Shown here one piece after another: positions 10,156-21,558 of a stretch of DNA of 64,000 nucleotides. The stretch is taken from positions 3,256,501 through 3,320,500 of the forward strand of contig NC_065429.1 of the NCBI RefSeq assembly GCF_024362695.1, written 5' to 3'. The notes below the pieces were generated by a model. The model saw only the letters and a program-made list of their open reading frames with translations, did not search any database and was not told the DNA's origin. How positions within the stretch are numbered: position 1 is the first letter of the stretch; every line of letters starts with the position of its first letter. The DNA comes from Pectinophora gossypiella. Its lineage: Eukaryota > Arthropoda > Insecta > Lepidoptera > Gelechiidae. Position numbers and translations under genes: made by a program.

Positions 10156-10415
10156 AGGCCTCCATGGGCTAGTGGTTAGAGCGCTGGACTCACGATCTGG
10201 AGGTCAGGGTTCGATTCCTGGGGCCTGTTTCTAAAACTTACAATTGTAAATTACAACGACAATTTGGTGTTCATTACGTAGCTAATTTGAAACTGCAAAA
10301 TATTCGTGATCACGCACTCCGCAATGTGCATTAAATTGACATTGTAATTTACAATTGTAAGCTTTTTAAAACAGGCCCCTGATAGGGACAATGTCGAAAT
10401 CACTTTGTTACAGTA
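10156..10415 (+). mobile_element. SINE-2 interrupted by a MITE
   Basis: The head runs to the B-box (GGGTTCGATTCCTG). The MITE follows, and SINE-2 resumes with ATAGGGACAATGTCGAAATC. The rest of the SINE is missing. Confidence 0.8.
10221..10378. mobile_element. 158-bp MITE, CTG target duplication
   Basis: Second copy of the 9656-9814 family, flanked by CTG (10218-10220 and 10379-10381). The host SINE gives an independent empty-site reference, so both ends are exact. Confidence 0.85.
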
Positions 10416-10599
10416 TTATTTTTTGTTTAATGGGTGGTCAATGTTTTGACCACCAGCTATAAGAGCCTATTTTATTTAAAAAATATATCAGGGACAAACT
10501 TCAGCAGTGAGTAGCAAAATGAAAGCAACCTGACAGTGGAAAGGCATGCCTAACATCCCACTGGCAAAACAAGGTAACTGCTTATGGTCGACGGAATTT

Positions 10600-10832
10600 A
10601 TTTTTTTTGTTGACGTGACTTATTGTAGATTTGCCGCAGATGGCATTAACTACTTGGCCGGATAAATGGGGAGCGCTGAAGGCTCTCACCCGGTACAACG
10701 TTTAAGACAACAGGCCTGAGGGTGCCCAGTTGGGCGCGAACCTCGGCTCAGGGCGTCGTCTGAGAGGAAGAATATTTGAAAGAATTAATCGACCCTAGTG
10801 GGTCGATAGCGATAAGCGCTGATTGAGGGAGG
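10600..10832 (-). mobile_element. LINE-J 3' fragment
   Basis: From the reversed poly-A at 10600 through the 3' UTR to GATAAGCGCTGATTGAGGG. Confidence 0.85.
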
Positions 10833-11082
10833 TCGAGGCATCGCATGTTAGCATAATAAATAACAAAGAGTAACTTTAAAAAATGCAGTGCATAGTCCAT
10901 ATTCGTATCGCGAGGAGTGGAAATCTGTTTTTCGAGCATTACATCCCAACAGGAGATAAAAGGATTAGAAGAAGAGAAGAAGTCCATATTCTTCAGTGTT
11001 TTTCTGTTAACTGTGCTGTTCAAATATCCTGAATATTTGATCAGCAACCTCTTTTTGTAATTGAGAATTAAATAAATAAATA

Positions 11083-11343
11083 TGGGACATATCACAAAAA
11101 TCACTTTGTGATCCCTAGTTTGGTTAGGACATTACAGGCTGATCGCCTGATTGTCCGAAAGTAAGATGATCCGTGCTTCGGAAGGCAGGTGAAGCCGTTG
11201 GTCCCGGTTACTATTTACTGATGGAAGTGAGTAATTGTTGCATGAGTCATGTCGGGGGCCTTTGGCGGCTCAATCATAACCCTGACGCCAGGGTTGATGA
11301 GGCTGGTATTCCACCTCACAACCCACACAATAAGAAGAAGAAA
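11083..11343 (+). mobile_element. SINE-1, head-truncated
   Basis: It starts at GGGACATATCACAAAAATCA and ends in an AGAAGAAGAAATAAAT tail. Confidence 0.8.
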
Positions 11344-11746
11344 TAAATAAATCATGTTTCATTGAGGAGTTTTCTTTATTTTTGTCTTCTGTCTACATGT
11401 GTAGTCATAACTCATCAGTCTATGTAATGTGACGAAATAGCCGCAGAGTACAGAATATTGTGTTTGAGGATAATCCTTAATTAATAACAAATAAATTATT
11501 AATGGAAATGCAACAAGGTAATGAATATGGGTCATCCTATATTTATTATTAATTAATTTATTATTACTTTATTACGGTCAAGGGAAAATGTCAAGGGAAA
11601 AATGATTCATTTTGATTCATAAAACTGTAACTACAGTTATAATATTATAGAATGAATCAGAGACTAAATTGGAAGGAAAATAGTAAGTTTCAAACAAAAA
11701 CTGCCTTCGAAGGTTGTCTGGAAGAGAATTATTTTAGCAATAATTC

Positions 11747-11892
11747 CGCATTTACAATACAATACAAATATACTTTATTGCACCAAAATAAAAAGAAATA
11801 ATTACAAAAAAGTCTCTTAACTAAGTACATGGCAAATGGCGGCCTTATCGCTTAAAGCGATTTCTTCCAGACAACCATAAGGTGAGGAAAAA
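11747..11892 (-). mobile_element. LINE-K 3' end
   Basis: Reverse of the 8830-8955 copy: ACAATACAAATA tail, TTTATTGCACC signal, AAATGGCGGCCTTATCGC. Confidence 0.7.
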
Positions 11893-12283
11893 GGTAAAAA
11901 AAAAAAATCCGCATTTACCCACCTTCACTTTTTGTTTTTCTATGTATGTTTGTATGTTTCTATGTATGTATGGATGCAATGAAGTGTATATTAATTCATT
12001 CAAAACAGCCTATAATACGACCACAGTACTGGGCGCAGGCCTGTCCTCCATAAATCGGTATGGTTCATACTCCATCACACTGTCTCACAATGACATGTCA
12101 CTCTGCCCACCCCAATAGGGATAGACTTGAATTTAATCATGATGTATGGTAATTAATATGTATGTATATTAATAAGTATGGGTCATTTGCTACCTATTAG
12201 TGTATTAATTAAGATAAAATTTTAAAACAATATTTTTCCTGTCAATTACCTACTGTTAATAGTGTGATAAAAAGTTATCAAGC

Positions 12284-12850
12284 TTGGAGGGGAGGGAGGT
12301 CAAAGTAAGAGCGGAATGTGAACTAATGTCACATACAATATTGCTTTTTCTGGTTAGTTACTTACTTCAATGTGAAAAACCTCACCTGGCTCCTAGGCAG
12401 ACAATCCAAATTATCTGTCAACAACAAGCTTATGATTTACTGCTCCATCCTAAAACCAATTTGGTTGTATGGCATACAATTATGGGCTATCGCTGGCAAA
12501 ACCGATATACAGTGTCTACAGAGAGGCCAAAACGCAATTTTAAAGACCATTGCATGCGCTCCCTGGTTTATCCGCAACTCAGAGATCCATAAACACCTAG
12601 AATTGCCAACAATTGCAGAAGAAATTGAAAAGCACAATGAAAGGCATATGGAACGGTTGAACAACCATCCAAATCCCTTAGCAACCATGCTGTTGGAAAC
12701 CAGCTGTAGGGTGAAGCGGCTCAAGAGAATGGATGTTCTTGGGCACAAAAAAAATGGAAGATAGTGACATTGGTTGCTTTACTTCAAACAAACCAATAAC
12801 AATGCATCAAATCTGATAAAAGTCTTGCGACTGTTTGCAGATAAAAAAAA
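12284..12850 (+). pseudogene. Jockey-clade LINE reverse-transcriptase C-terminus
   Basis: Frame 12372-12764 (130 codons) contains the end of a Jockey-type ORF2: KLSVNNKLMIYCSILKPIW, YGIQLWAIAGKTDIQCLQRG, ILKTIACAPWFIRNSEIHKH, then LELPTIAEEIEKHNERHMER. In this family that is the thumb/C-terminal region after the reverse transcriptase palm. The catalytic palm motifs are absent. The copy is 5'-truncated, and the upstream sequence carries related peptide in another frame, so it is also frameshifted. It is distinct from the LINE-J C-terminus at 55850-56345. Confidence 0.8.
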
Positions 12851-13272
12851 CGAAAAAAAAAACTTCAATGTGACCTTTTTAACCTCTCTTCATAAACTTA
12901 GTAAAATTAAGATGGATTTAGGCTGAGGCTGAGGAATGCTTAATATAATAAGCAAATGGACAAGCTAAAAGAACTGTTGAATATGTATATTATTTAAGTT
13001 TATTATAATGTATTCTTTTAGTAAATCTTCTTCGTTGTTCCCTCACTGCTGAGGATCGCGACCACAGGTTATGGTTTTCCACTCGGTACGGCTATATGCT
13101 GCGACCTTTTAGTAAATAAAGGCTTTGAAATGCTTACTAGTACCATACCGTCATGATTTTACATTTGCGATCAGACTACATTCCCTAAAAATAATATAGT
13201 AGATGGGAGATTAAACAGAAAACATATTATATAAAAAAAAGTTACTTGATACTTGGATCACATTATAGAATT

Positions 13273-13400
13273 ATGTTGCTACCCATATATATAGCTTCTC
13301 TTTATTTTGATCAGAATAGTAATGGGTGGAAGATTGTAATTGTGTCCGGGTGTAATAAAAAGGGTCATCATTTATACCTAAAAACAAAGATATAAGATTC
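13273..13400. repeat. Interspersed repeat of about 120 bp
   Basis: TTGCTACC, GCTTCTCTTTATTTTGATC, GGGTGGAAGA and GGGTGTAATAAAAAGGG(T/C)CATCATTTA recur inverted at 19393-19512 and in part at 41935-41970 and 58865-58935. Confidence 0.65.
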
Positions 13401-14230
13401 ATATAGGTATCTGTTATCCATGACATTAGAAGGGTAAAAGAAAGGAAAATCTTTACAGTGGCATCTATATTGATTTTGAGGAACAAAGAAGAAAAAAATA
13501 CATGGCAACAATATTTTAATAAAAAAGTTGACAATTCATCGATCACAAATAAATCATACCTACTCTAAGAACGTTTAATAGGCAGTTTAGAACAAGGTAG
13601 GTAGGTACCTACATTTATTATGTTATAGATTATTTTCTAGGTCTGCACTTTCAAGGCTAGTTTAAAAGCAAACTAGTGGTTTAGGTATTAAGAACTCTAT
13701 TAGCAAAAATCTATTAAGTAGTAGCTTGATAAGGAAACGTAACAGCTATTTACAAATTCTAAGGTTATTCAACAAGTCTCAGTCAACGGAGGACGCTTCG
13801 GCTACGAAAAACAGTCCATTCTTGTATTCTATTTAAAATTTCTGATGTCATAGCACACCTAAGGCGAATGTAGGCGCAAGAGAACAAGGCCAAAGTTTTA
13901 CCCATACTTACAGCAATAAAACCAACTTATATGTATACATATGTCGTAGCCGAGGAAGGGGAGAAGCACCCTCGTAAGAATGCAAGGGGCTTCCAACCCC
14001 GATAGGCTTAAAAACAACTTTTTCAGACCCCAAAAACTAAGATCGCTAATGTCAACAAAAGTTTACAGCAAAGAACGACGCAACAGCGAATACAAAACCC
14101 ATTGTAAATGTTGTATAAACGCTTCGCCTCATTTAGAACAAGAATAACGCCAGAATTGGGTTACATAGAGCTTCCGATCGATATATTTATACGAAAATCC
14201 TGAAAGCTCCCGACACAAGATGGCGGGAAT
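13401..14230. other. No coding feature recognised
   Basis: Mostly unique AT-rich sequence. 13945-14010 (GTCGTAGCCGAGGAAGGG, ...CTTCCAACCCCGATAGG) looks like repeat sequence, but I have no second copy in the window to define it. Confidence 0.4.
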
Positions 14231-14421
14231 ATAACCCTATTGATTGCGAAAGCACGGGAACAGTGGGAAGTGCAACGCTGAAGGCGTGACCCAAATTTGG
14301 TCGGGTTATACATCTGATCGCACAGATGTACGGATTCCCATTTCCTATTTGTTTTCTGTAAAGTTCACACGCATGCGATTATTGTTTCGTGTAGGGGATG
14401 ATATTAAGTCACTTTACTCAC

Positions 14422-14520
14422 CGTTTTTATTCTCCATTAGCGGTTAAAACATCACAAAACACATAATTTTTCACACAAGCACTCACACGCCCATACAGTA
14501 TGTAACAACATCACGCGAAG
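14422..14520 (-). other. Weak candidate first coding exon (MENKN)
   Basis: On the minus strand ATG at 14437-14435 is followed by four codons and a consensus donor (ACG then GTGAGTAAAG, GT at 14421-14420). The 16 coding nucleotides would leave phase 1. The sequence upstream to about 14520 would be the 5' leader. No phase-compatible downstream exon is recognisable to the left, so this may be chance. Confidence 0.2.
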
Positions 14521-14529
14521 ACTGCGCCC

Positions 14530-15680
14530 TCTTGCGGGTTTACGAAATCATTAACTGCAGTCCACTCGCGGCTAGGTTCACACCTGAGTTAATTTTAATT
14601 TTGAGACTAATTACGGCTATTAACTTCGAATTTGAAGTAATTTTCAATGAAAGTCTTGTTAAAATTGCGTAAACTACCGAAACAATATATATTTAGTGTC
14701 GCACTATGTCTGCAAACCTTTGAATTAGACTGAAGTTGATCGTATAGTACACAGTATTGATTTTTAGTTGCAGCTGATTCACGCGGTCAGACTGATTTCG
14801 CGCAAGTTGAAGTTGAAATCGAGAGCATGTTTGACTCATCGATATTTTGGTTCAAGTTTATTTACAGTTAATTTCCCAGTAAATTGTATTAAATCGCGCG
14901 TGGCAAGTAAGGTCTTTGGTATGCGGAGACATTTCCTAATAAGGTAGCCAGTCAGCTATGTAGCACTGCAAAGCGTAGGCAGGCGACATGTTGAGAAATC
15001 TAATCATCGATTTGGTCCATTGACACTTTAGGAATCCTAGTGTGCCCTATAAAACACCTTCGCAGGATAGAAACTTTTTATAGGGATGAAAATGTAACGC
15101 AGTAGGTAGGCACCTAAGAAGTTTTACGTAACGACACTTTTATTCTAAAAACTGCAATAGGTACCTACCTACCTACTCGAGTTATTTATCATACCTAAAA
15201 TTAGTTTTTAATACTACCAAATGTTACAACAACACTCAAAGATATTTTCTACTAGAAACTTGTTTTATATGTAGGTGTAACTGGTTAACACCTACCGCAT
15301 TGGCTCACGTAACATTGCAGATACCCTTTTGGCACCATTAGCTAGGGTGTGGCTGCGCCATGGAAATGAGAAGGCTGAGTATACAACCCACTTGCCAATG
15401 TTGTTACAAAAGTGATCGAAGTCGTACCATTATTAGCGCCTACGGAAAAGTTTGTAGCAATGGTTTGCAACATGGAATTGCTTTTAAAAATATTAATTTA
15501 TGTTTTTAATAACATTACTGTAACTGAATTTGAAAGCAATATTTCTTTGTTACATTTTACTTAATCAAAATTAACTTAACAAAACGAACAGTGGGTATTT
15601 ATAGTAGTCATTGAACAAAGTGACAACTTAATTGTCTACAACGCCATCTGTTGTTGAATAGCCGAATATAAAAAGCAGTT
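14530..15680. other. Unique sequence, no gene seen
   Basis: No repeat family and no open frame of note. There are short ACCTACCTACC-type runs near 15160. Confidence 0.5.
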
Positions 15681-15682
15681 TC

Positions 15683-15800
15683 CGAGTCAGACAGAGTACT
15701 GCGGGGCGGAAGGCAAGAGGGAAATCACTGCTCTATTTTCCCTAATAAAGAAGCATGGAGAATGCTACATCGACAAGAGCGTGGATAATAAATTGTGATG
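15683..15800 (+). mobile_element. SINE-5 3' part
   Basis: From GAGTCAGACAGAGTACTGCG to GACAAGAGCGTGGATAATAA. Confidence 0.65.
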
Positions 15801-15867
15801 ACCCTGGAAAGTGTCTCATTAAAATTGTGTACTTATTACAAGTTGTCTTGACATGATTTTTCAAAAA

Positions 15868-16060
15868 AATACTTGGTTGCGTACCCAAAAAATAAAAATA
15901 TGTTTAGCAACTGGTTGCGAAACTTAGTTGCCATGATGGAGAATATATTACATATTCGCAACTGGTTGTGTATCAAGACAAAACATTCTCATTCACAACT
16001 AGTTGCCAACAAAGGAATAAAATTCTTCCTGGTTGCGAAACGTGGTTGCGATGGCGGGCG
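15868..16060. repeat. Cluster of GGTTGCGAAAC-like motifs
   Basis: The core (A/C)(A/C)(C/T)TGGTTG(C/T)G recurs about every 25-55 bp: near 15873, 15910, 15960 and 16030, with AAACTTAGTTGCC, AACTAGTTGCC and AAACGTGGTTGCG variants between. The spacing is irregular and there is no coding frame. Confidence 0.45.
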
Positions 16061-16165
16061 AAGGAGATTTCTCGCTCTTTCCACTTTACGTACTAGTCAC
16101 GTTAAGTATCTTATACGCACTGTCTATTTTCTTTCGCGTCCATAATTTTTAACGGGGTGGGTTGA

Positions 16166-16453
16166 GGAGCTTGGTGGCGCAGCGGTTTATGCGCTCGGTC
16201 TGCGATTGTTGAAGTTAAGCAACTTTCGCAAAGGCCAGTCATAGGATGGGTGACCACAAAAAAAAAGTTTTCATCTCGAGCTCCTCCGTGCTTCGGAAGG
16301 CACGTTAAGCCGTTGGTCCCGGCTGCATTAGCAGTCGTTAATAACCATCAATCCGCACTGGGCCCGCGTGATGGTTTGAGGCCCAATCTCCCTATCCATC
16401 CATAGGGAAGGCCCGTGTCCCAGCAGTGGGGACGTTGATGGGCTGATGATGAT
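16166..16453 (+). mobile_element. SINE-3, full length
   Basis: Head GAGGAGCTTGGTGGCGCAGC, 5S-like boxes GAAGTTAAGCAAC and AGGATGGGTGACC, shared central domain CCGTGCTTCGGAAGGCACGT, tail CCCAGCAGTGGGGACGTT, then GATGATGATG. Confidence 0.88.
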
Positions 16454-16834
16454 GGGTAGACCCAAAAGTAATCGAGAGACAAGTTGCAGGCACTAAGACA
16501 TGACGAACGACATGACCAGAGAACGTAAAAAAACATTTTACAGTCACAATAATATTTATTATCTGTATAACGAAATTGCTTAATAACTTTATAACTAAAA
16601 CACTTATAATAACTGTTGATCATTCGTCCCTCGTGACAAATCAAAATTAAATCGTTTTGTTCGTTCCAACAATTATCAAAACCATAAACAAAAACTTTTG
16701 GAAGAGTCCCCCAGCAGGCAAAAAATACACAAAATGCTTCAAATGTAGAGGGTTCCTCACATTATTTAATTTATTTATTCGACTCGACTTCGCCTGCAGG
16801 CCTAGCACGCTATGTACGGTCACGAGCATGAAAA

Positions 16835-16928
16835 CACTTTGGTACCATGTCACATTAACTTTTTTGACAAATTGAACTGTAAGTCTCACTAAATGTCAAA
16901 TATGTTAGTGCGACAGAGTCCTAAAGTG
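16835..16928. repeat. Short MITE (CACTTTGGTACC type)
   Basis: The inverted ends CACTTTGGTACCATGTCACA and the inverse of CACTTTAGGACTCTGTCGCA enclose TTTGACAAATTGAACTGTAA. Five copies occur here: this one, 20515-20600, 39437-39822 (split), 49976-50069 and 52261-52350. Confidence 0.7.
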
Positions 16929-17020
16929 GGTACATTATATTGCTTATGACTGTAAGCGTGACGCGAAAATAAGGTCATTGTACACGCGACTTTCAAGACA
17001 TTGCTCCACAAAAGAAATAT

Positions 17021-17158
17021 CTTCTTCTTCTTCTATCGTGTGGGTTGTGAGGTGGATGACCAACCTCATCAATCCTGGAGTCAGGGTTATTACTGAGCCG
17101 CCAAAGGCCCCTGACGTGACTCAAGTAACGACTAGGTACGTACTTGCATCAGGGGGGT
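17021..17158 (-). mobile_element. SINE-1 3' part
   Basis: Reverse of the GAAGAA tail and CCCTGAC-CCAGG segment, truncated before the central domain. Confidence 0.8.
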
Positions 17159-17198
17159 TAATATGGCCACATCGAAGCAATTCATCTAAAAAATGTAA

Positions 17199-17676
17199 GG
17201 GTGGTATTAATAAACGAATCTCAGCTGAGACTGCCCTCAAGATCATGCTCAAGTCTCTGTTTTTATATGAGAACTGTCACATTGACATGATCTTGAGGGC
17301 AGTCTCGAAGCTGAGATTTTTTTTTTTTTTTTTTTTTTTTTGTATCATTTGTTTTTAATAAGTTTAGTGCTTAAGCTTGTTTACCTTATTTCTAGTGTGT
17401 GTGTGTAGTGTAGTGTTGTGTAATTATTATTATTATTTTATGTTTTTTCTATAAGTTTTCAATAAGTTTAGTGCTTATGCTTGTTCACCTTACTTGTATT
17501 CAGTATTGTATAATTAATGCTATCAGACCGATTTGTACTATGTCTATTTGTGGAAACCTATAATTGGCTCCCCTGCATCGTATGTATTTTTATATGTATA
17601 TTGTTTAAAGTAGCTGTTGGTTTTCCGAAAAATAAATAAATAAATAAATAAATAAATTAGTTTATTAATACCACCC
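17199..17676. mobile_element. Palindromic MITE (TAA duplication) split by a LINE 3' end
   Basis: The MITE arms are GGGTGGTATTAATAAAC and its inverse, flanked by TAA at 17196-17198 and 17677-17679. This TWA-type duplication is expected of PIF/Harbinger elements. The uninterrupted copy at 53629-53766 shows the empty structure. The inserted element, about 17319-17655, ends in (AAATA)n and contains a duplicated AATAAGTTTAGTGCTTA segment. Confidence 0.7.
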
Positions 17677-17764
17677 TAAGTGCGCAATGCAAACAAATGT
17701 CTAATAGCAATATTACTTTTTTAGATGAAATACTTCGATGTCGCGTTTTTAACCACCCGAGTGG

Positions 17765-18600
17765 AATTTAAATAAAAAAAAAAAAAAATAGAATATAAAT
17801 TGTTTATTATAAAAGGACGCCACACACAAAGACAAGACAATAACATCACTTATTTTTTTTTACAAAAAAATTACAAAAAGCATCTAAGAAGGATGTTCAT
17901 TACAATGATCGTAAGGTGGTGGTGGACGTCCTGAGATAAAAGGGCCTCACTCAGCACAAGTCGCGGCGTGAACCACGACGCTGGTATTATGTGGACCCTG
18001 TTGGGTGAGGCACGAACGTCGTGTTTCATAAATATACGTTAAAATTCGTACATAGATTAAATATGAAATTACTTAAAATAGAATGTAGGTGTACATATAA
18101 TATATTTTATATATTTATCACAAAAACGTATACATAAATACTTAATGTTAGTATTATAATAATAATTAATGCAAGCGGACATAGTACGCACCTGATGTAA
18201 ACAAATACGAATGCATAGAACATAATATATAGGAATTAGATAGTCACATGTACTAATTTGAAAAAAAGAAAAACTATCTTAAAACGCATAAGTTATTCTG
18301 CGTACGGATCCCCAAAAACTTACCAATCTAAGTGAGAGCCGAGTTGTATTAAGTTATTGCGTGTAGTTTCCACCCTTCGCAATAAAATTATTCATATTCC
18401 ATCGCCGTCTCTTTCCCGCGTCCTTTAAAGGTTCGGAGGGTAAAAGGGATAGACTTAGTCATTTATCAGGCCCTGATGCTAGGGTCATGTGGAGATATTG
18501 AGATATTTATCAGTATTACAACTGTTAGCGGGTGTACGGGAGAGGATTGCACCATCGCGACTTATTCCTTCTTGTTTATTTATACCTAACACGTAATCTT
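17765..18600. other. No gene recognised
   Basis: The sequence looks unique. 17895-18020 has a GC-rich patch with the partial inverted pair GGGCCTCACTCAGCAC and GTTGGGTGAGGC. AATAAA-like signals on the minus strand near 17800 could mark a 3' UTR, but no coding frame leads into it. Confidence 0.35.
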
Positions 18601-18606
18601 CTATCG

Positions 18607-18779
18607 CGTCTCGGAAGGCACGTTAAGTCGTTGGTCCCGGTTACTACTTACTGACGTAAGTAAGTATTCGTTTTACATGAGCCATGTGAAGGGCCTTTGG
18701 CGGTTCAATAATAACCCTGACACCAGGGTTGATGAGGTTGGTGATCCACCTCACAACCCACACGATAGAAGAAGAAGAA
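18607..18779 (+). mobile_element. SINE-1 3' half
   Basis: It starts in the central domain (TCGGAAGGCACGTTAAGTCG) and ends in AGAAGAAGAAC. Confidence 0.8.
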
Positions 18780-18813
18780 CACATAATCATCACCATAGAC
18801 TGAAAGTCAAGAC

Positions 18814-19110
18814 CTTTTTTTTTCACGTAACTTATTGTAGATTTGCCACAGGCTGTAACTACTTGGCCGGACAAATGAGGAGCGCTGAAGGCTCTCACCC
18901 GGTACAACGTTTAAGACAACAGGCCTGAGGGTGCCCAGTTGGGCGCGAACCTCAGCTCAGGGCGTCGTCTGAAAGGAAAAATATTTGAAAGAATTAATCG
19001 ACTCTAGTGGGTCGATAGCGGTAAGCGCTGGTTGAGGGAAATCGTCGACCACGCAGGAGGGTCGGTATCGGGGCCCGAAAGTCAGGACCACCTCTGTAGC
19101 ATCGCATAGG
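18814..19110 (-). mobile_element. LINE-J 3' fragment
   Basis: From the reversed poly-A to GGTCGGTATCGGGGCC. A further fragment of the same family follows at 19206. Confidence 0.85.
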
Positions 19111-19205
19111 TATCGTAATAAAATAATATACGCAGAATAATGAGGGACTTTCCAGGGTAAGTATGTTCTTTAAAAACTAAGATGGCGCTGCACAGTTTTT
19201 ATTCG

Positions 19206-19337
19206 TTTTTTTTTTTTGACTTATTGTAGATTTGCCGCAGGTGGCATTAACTACTTGGCCGGACAAATGGGGAGCGCTGAAGGCTCTCACCCGGTACAAC
19301 GTTTAAGACAACAGGCCTGAGGGTGCCCAGTTGGGCA
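19206..19337 (-). mobile_element. LINE-J 3' fragment, short
   Basis: Reversed poly-A and the terminal 120 bp of the 3' UTR, ending at GTGCCCAGTTGGGCA. Confidence 0.85.
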
Positions 19338-19392
19338 GTTTTTATTCGTATAACCTTCTAATTACATGAATAACAGACATGCATCTTTTATC

Positions 19393-19512
19393 TTTGTTTT
19401 TGGGTATAAATGATGGCCCTTTTTACACCCAGGCACAATCACATCTTCCACCCACTATTATTCTAATCAAAATAAAGAGAAGCAATATAGGTAGCAACAT
19501 AGGTTGCAATGT
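19393..19512. repeat. Inverted copy of the 13273-13400 repeat
   Basis: GATGGCCCTTTTTACACCC, TCTTCCACCC and GATTCTAATCAAAATAAAG-type blocks occur in the opposite order and sense. Confidence 0.65.
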
Positions 19513-19599
19513 TTTTATAACAACAACTATTTAACAACAATTATTTTTATATTTGCTTCTGCCATAACATTCTCATTCATTTTTTTTTAATATTTATTA

Positions 19600-19690
19600 C
19601 AAGGCCGCTATTTGCCATGTACCTAGTTAAGAGTTTTTTGTAACTATTTCTTTTTATTTTGGTGCAATGAAGTATATTTGTATTGTATTG
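19600..19690 (+). mobile_element. LINE-K 3' end fragment
   Basis: AAGGCCGCTATTTGCCATGT through GCAATGAAGT (a mutated AATAAAG) to a TTGTATTGTATTG tail. Confidence 0.65.
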
Positions 19691-19799
19691 TACATTGTAT
19701 TTTGGAATAATTATGTACTTACCCGAGAAAATAGGCAATTATCACATTGAAGCTGTACAACGCCACCTAAATTGTTTTTGTGATTTTATTGTGATTATG

Positions 19800-19925
19800 A
19801 CATAACATAACAAATATTTTATTGCACAAACAGGAAAAAAACTAACGAGAAATAGAATGAGTACAATAGGCGGTTTTATTGCTAAGTAGCAATCGCTTCC
19901 AGACACTCTTAAAATATAGGAGATA
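19800..19925 (-). mobile_element. LINE-K 3' end
   Basis: ATAACATAACAAATATTTTA tail, GGCGGTTTTATTGCTAAGTA hairpin, TTCCAGACA. Confidence 0.7.
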
Positions 19926-20039
19926 TTGAATATACCTACCTACTTATTTCTAAAATAAATAGAATAGAAACCATTCATTTTAGATATAAGTAGGTATAGG
20001 TACACAGTAGGAGTGAACATAATAATTAAACCTTATTTC

Positions 20040-20500
20040 TAAAAAGGGACGTCAGCTCAGCAATATGTTGTGACACTCCGACATTGAGGGAGAGCCACAA
20101 CGCAGATTTTCAGCTGTGCCCCAATAAAATGATTTTCTTTCTTTCTTTCTTTGGCAATCCGCACACAAAGTAGGTATTACGGTGCGTTCTGCGCGGTTTA
20201 CTTACAAACGAGTACGAGTGGCTTACACTTAATAAGCTAATGTGTTCAGTGTTATGGGTAACCACTTGTCAAACGCTGTCAATATTTGTCGCACGGATAA
20301 CTTACCCCACAGTTACCCTAACTTACCCTCTCGCACACGACGATCATAGAAACAAGGGTGATAAGCCCTCAGCACTAAATAGGCCAGTTTCCAACTAGTC
20401 AAATCAGTTACTTTTTACTAAACGCCAAAATACGAAATTACTTTGCAATTTGTTTGAAAAAGCACGCTGTGACGTCATGGATTAACGTGATAAAATGTCG
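20040..20500. other. Mixed sequence, no gene
   Basis: 20060-20150 ends in (TTTC)n after AATAAAATGATTTT and looks like the 3' end of an unassigned retroelement. The rest is unique. Confidence 0.4.
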
Positions 20501-20887
20501 CACTTACCACTTAATATTAACTTTTTTGACAAATTGAACTGTAAGCCTCACTAAATGTCAAATATGTTAGTGCGACAGTCCTAAAGTGGGTACATTATAT
20601 TGCTCATGACTGTACGATAACGTCAATGTGTAGTGTCTGTGTAAAACGAGGTTGTTTGTATGAAGTGTCCGAGGTGTGCTTTGGGCGTTAATGTATGTAT
20701 GTATGTATGTAATGGAAATAAAAAAGTTACAACTTGCGTAATGTCTTCAGTTCGTTACGGTTGTAGTCAATGATGCGTGAACGCATAAAGTTTGCATTCA
20801 ACTGAATTGTCTATGATGGGGTGAGACGCGATGCGTGATTCTTTACGACCATGCATACAATAACAAAGACACATTTAAGACTTTACG

Positions 20888-21269
20888 GCACCATGGCCCA
20901 GTGGTTGAGCGTTGCGCTCACGATCTGGAGGTCCCGGGTTCTAATTCCGGTGAGGATACATCACGAAAAAATGAGATTCCTAGTTGTGTTTTCCTTTCTC
21001 TGTTTTATGGTAATAATAATTGTCCAATTTTTTTTTGAAGGTGTTGACGTTAGAAGCTTGTTTGGTTAGGAATTACAAGCTGAATCCCGAAAGTAAGATG
21101 AACCGTGCTTCCGAAGGCACGTTAAGCTGGTCCCAGTTAATACTTACTGATTTAAGTAAGTAATCAATGATGGTAGTAAGTAATCGGCCTTTGGCGACTC
21201 AATAGTAACCCTGACACCAGGGTTGATGAGGTTCCAATCCACCTCACAACCCACACGATAGAAGAAGAC
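20888..21269 (+). mobile_element. SINE-1 with an internal insertion
   Basis: The tRNA head and the GAGATTCCTAG junction are followed by about 80 bp of T-rich sequence (about 20980-21058) before GCTTGTTTGGTTAGG resumes. The tail AAGAAGA is present. A scrap of SINE-3 central domain (21272-21320) follows. Confidence 0.75.
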
Positions 21270-21325
21270 GGCACCGTGCTTCGGAAGGCACGTTAAGCCG
21301 TTAGTTCCGGCTACGAGCACGAGAA

Positions 21326-21558
21326 CTCTTAGTGATCAAAAACATCGGCATTCAAAAAGATGGCAATTTCCTAATCGTCCACATTTTTGAACATCTTGAC
21401 TGCTTGGATACCATTGGCGCAGTGAGTGTTGTCATATTTACGACGACATAATTGAGCTGATATATTTGACATTGTAAGCATCTCGCGAATCTGGTCGATT
21501 AGGTTGTTGCCAACTTTATGAACACGCAGGTTGTGCCGATGTTTTTGGTCACTTAGAG
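21326..21558. repeat. MITE with 25-bp inverted ends
   Basis: CTCTTAGTGATCAAAAACAT and the inverse of CTCTAAGTGACCAAAAACAT delimit 233 bp. The arms match further in (AAGATGGCAATTTCCTAATC against TTGGCAACAACCTAATCG). It lies just upstream of the serine protease homologue. Confidence 0.7.
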
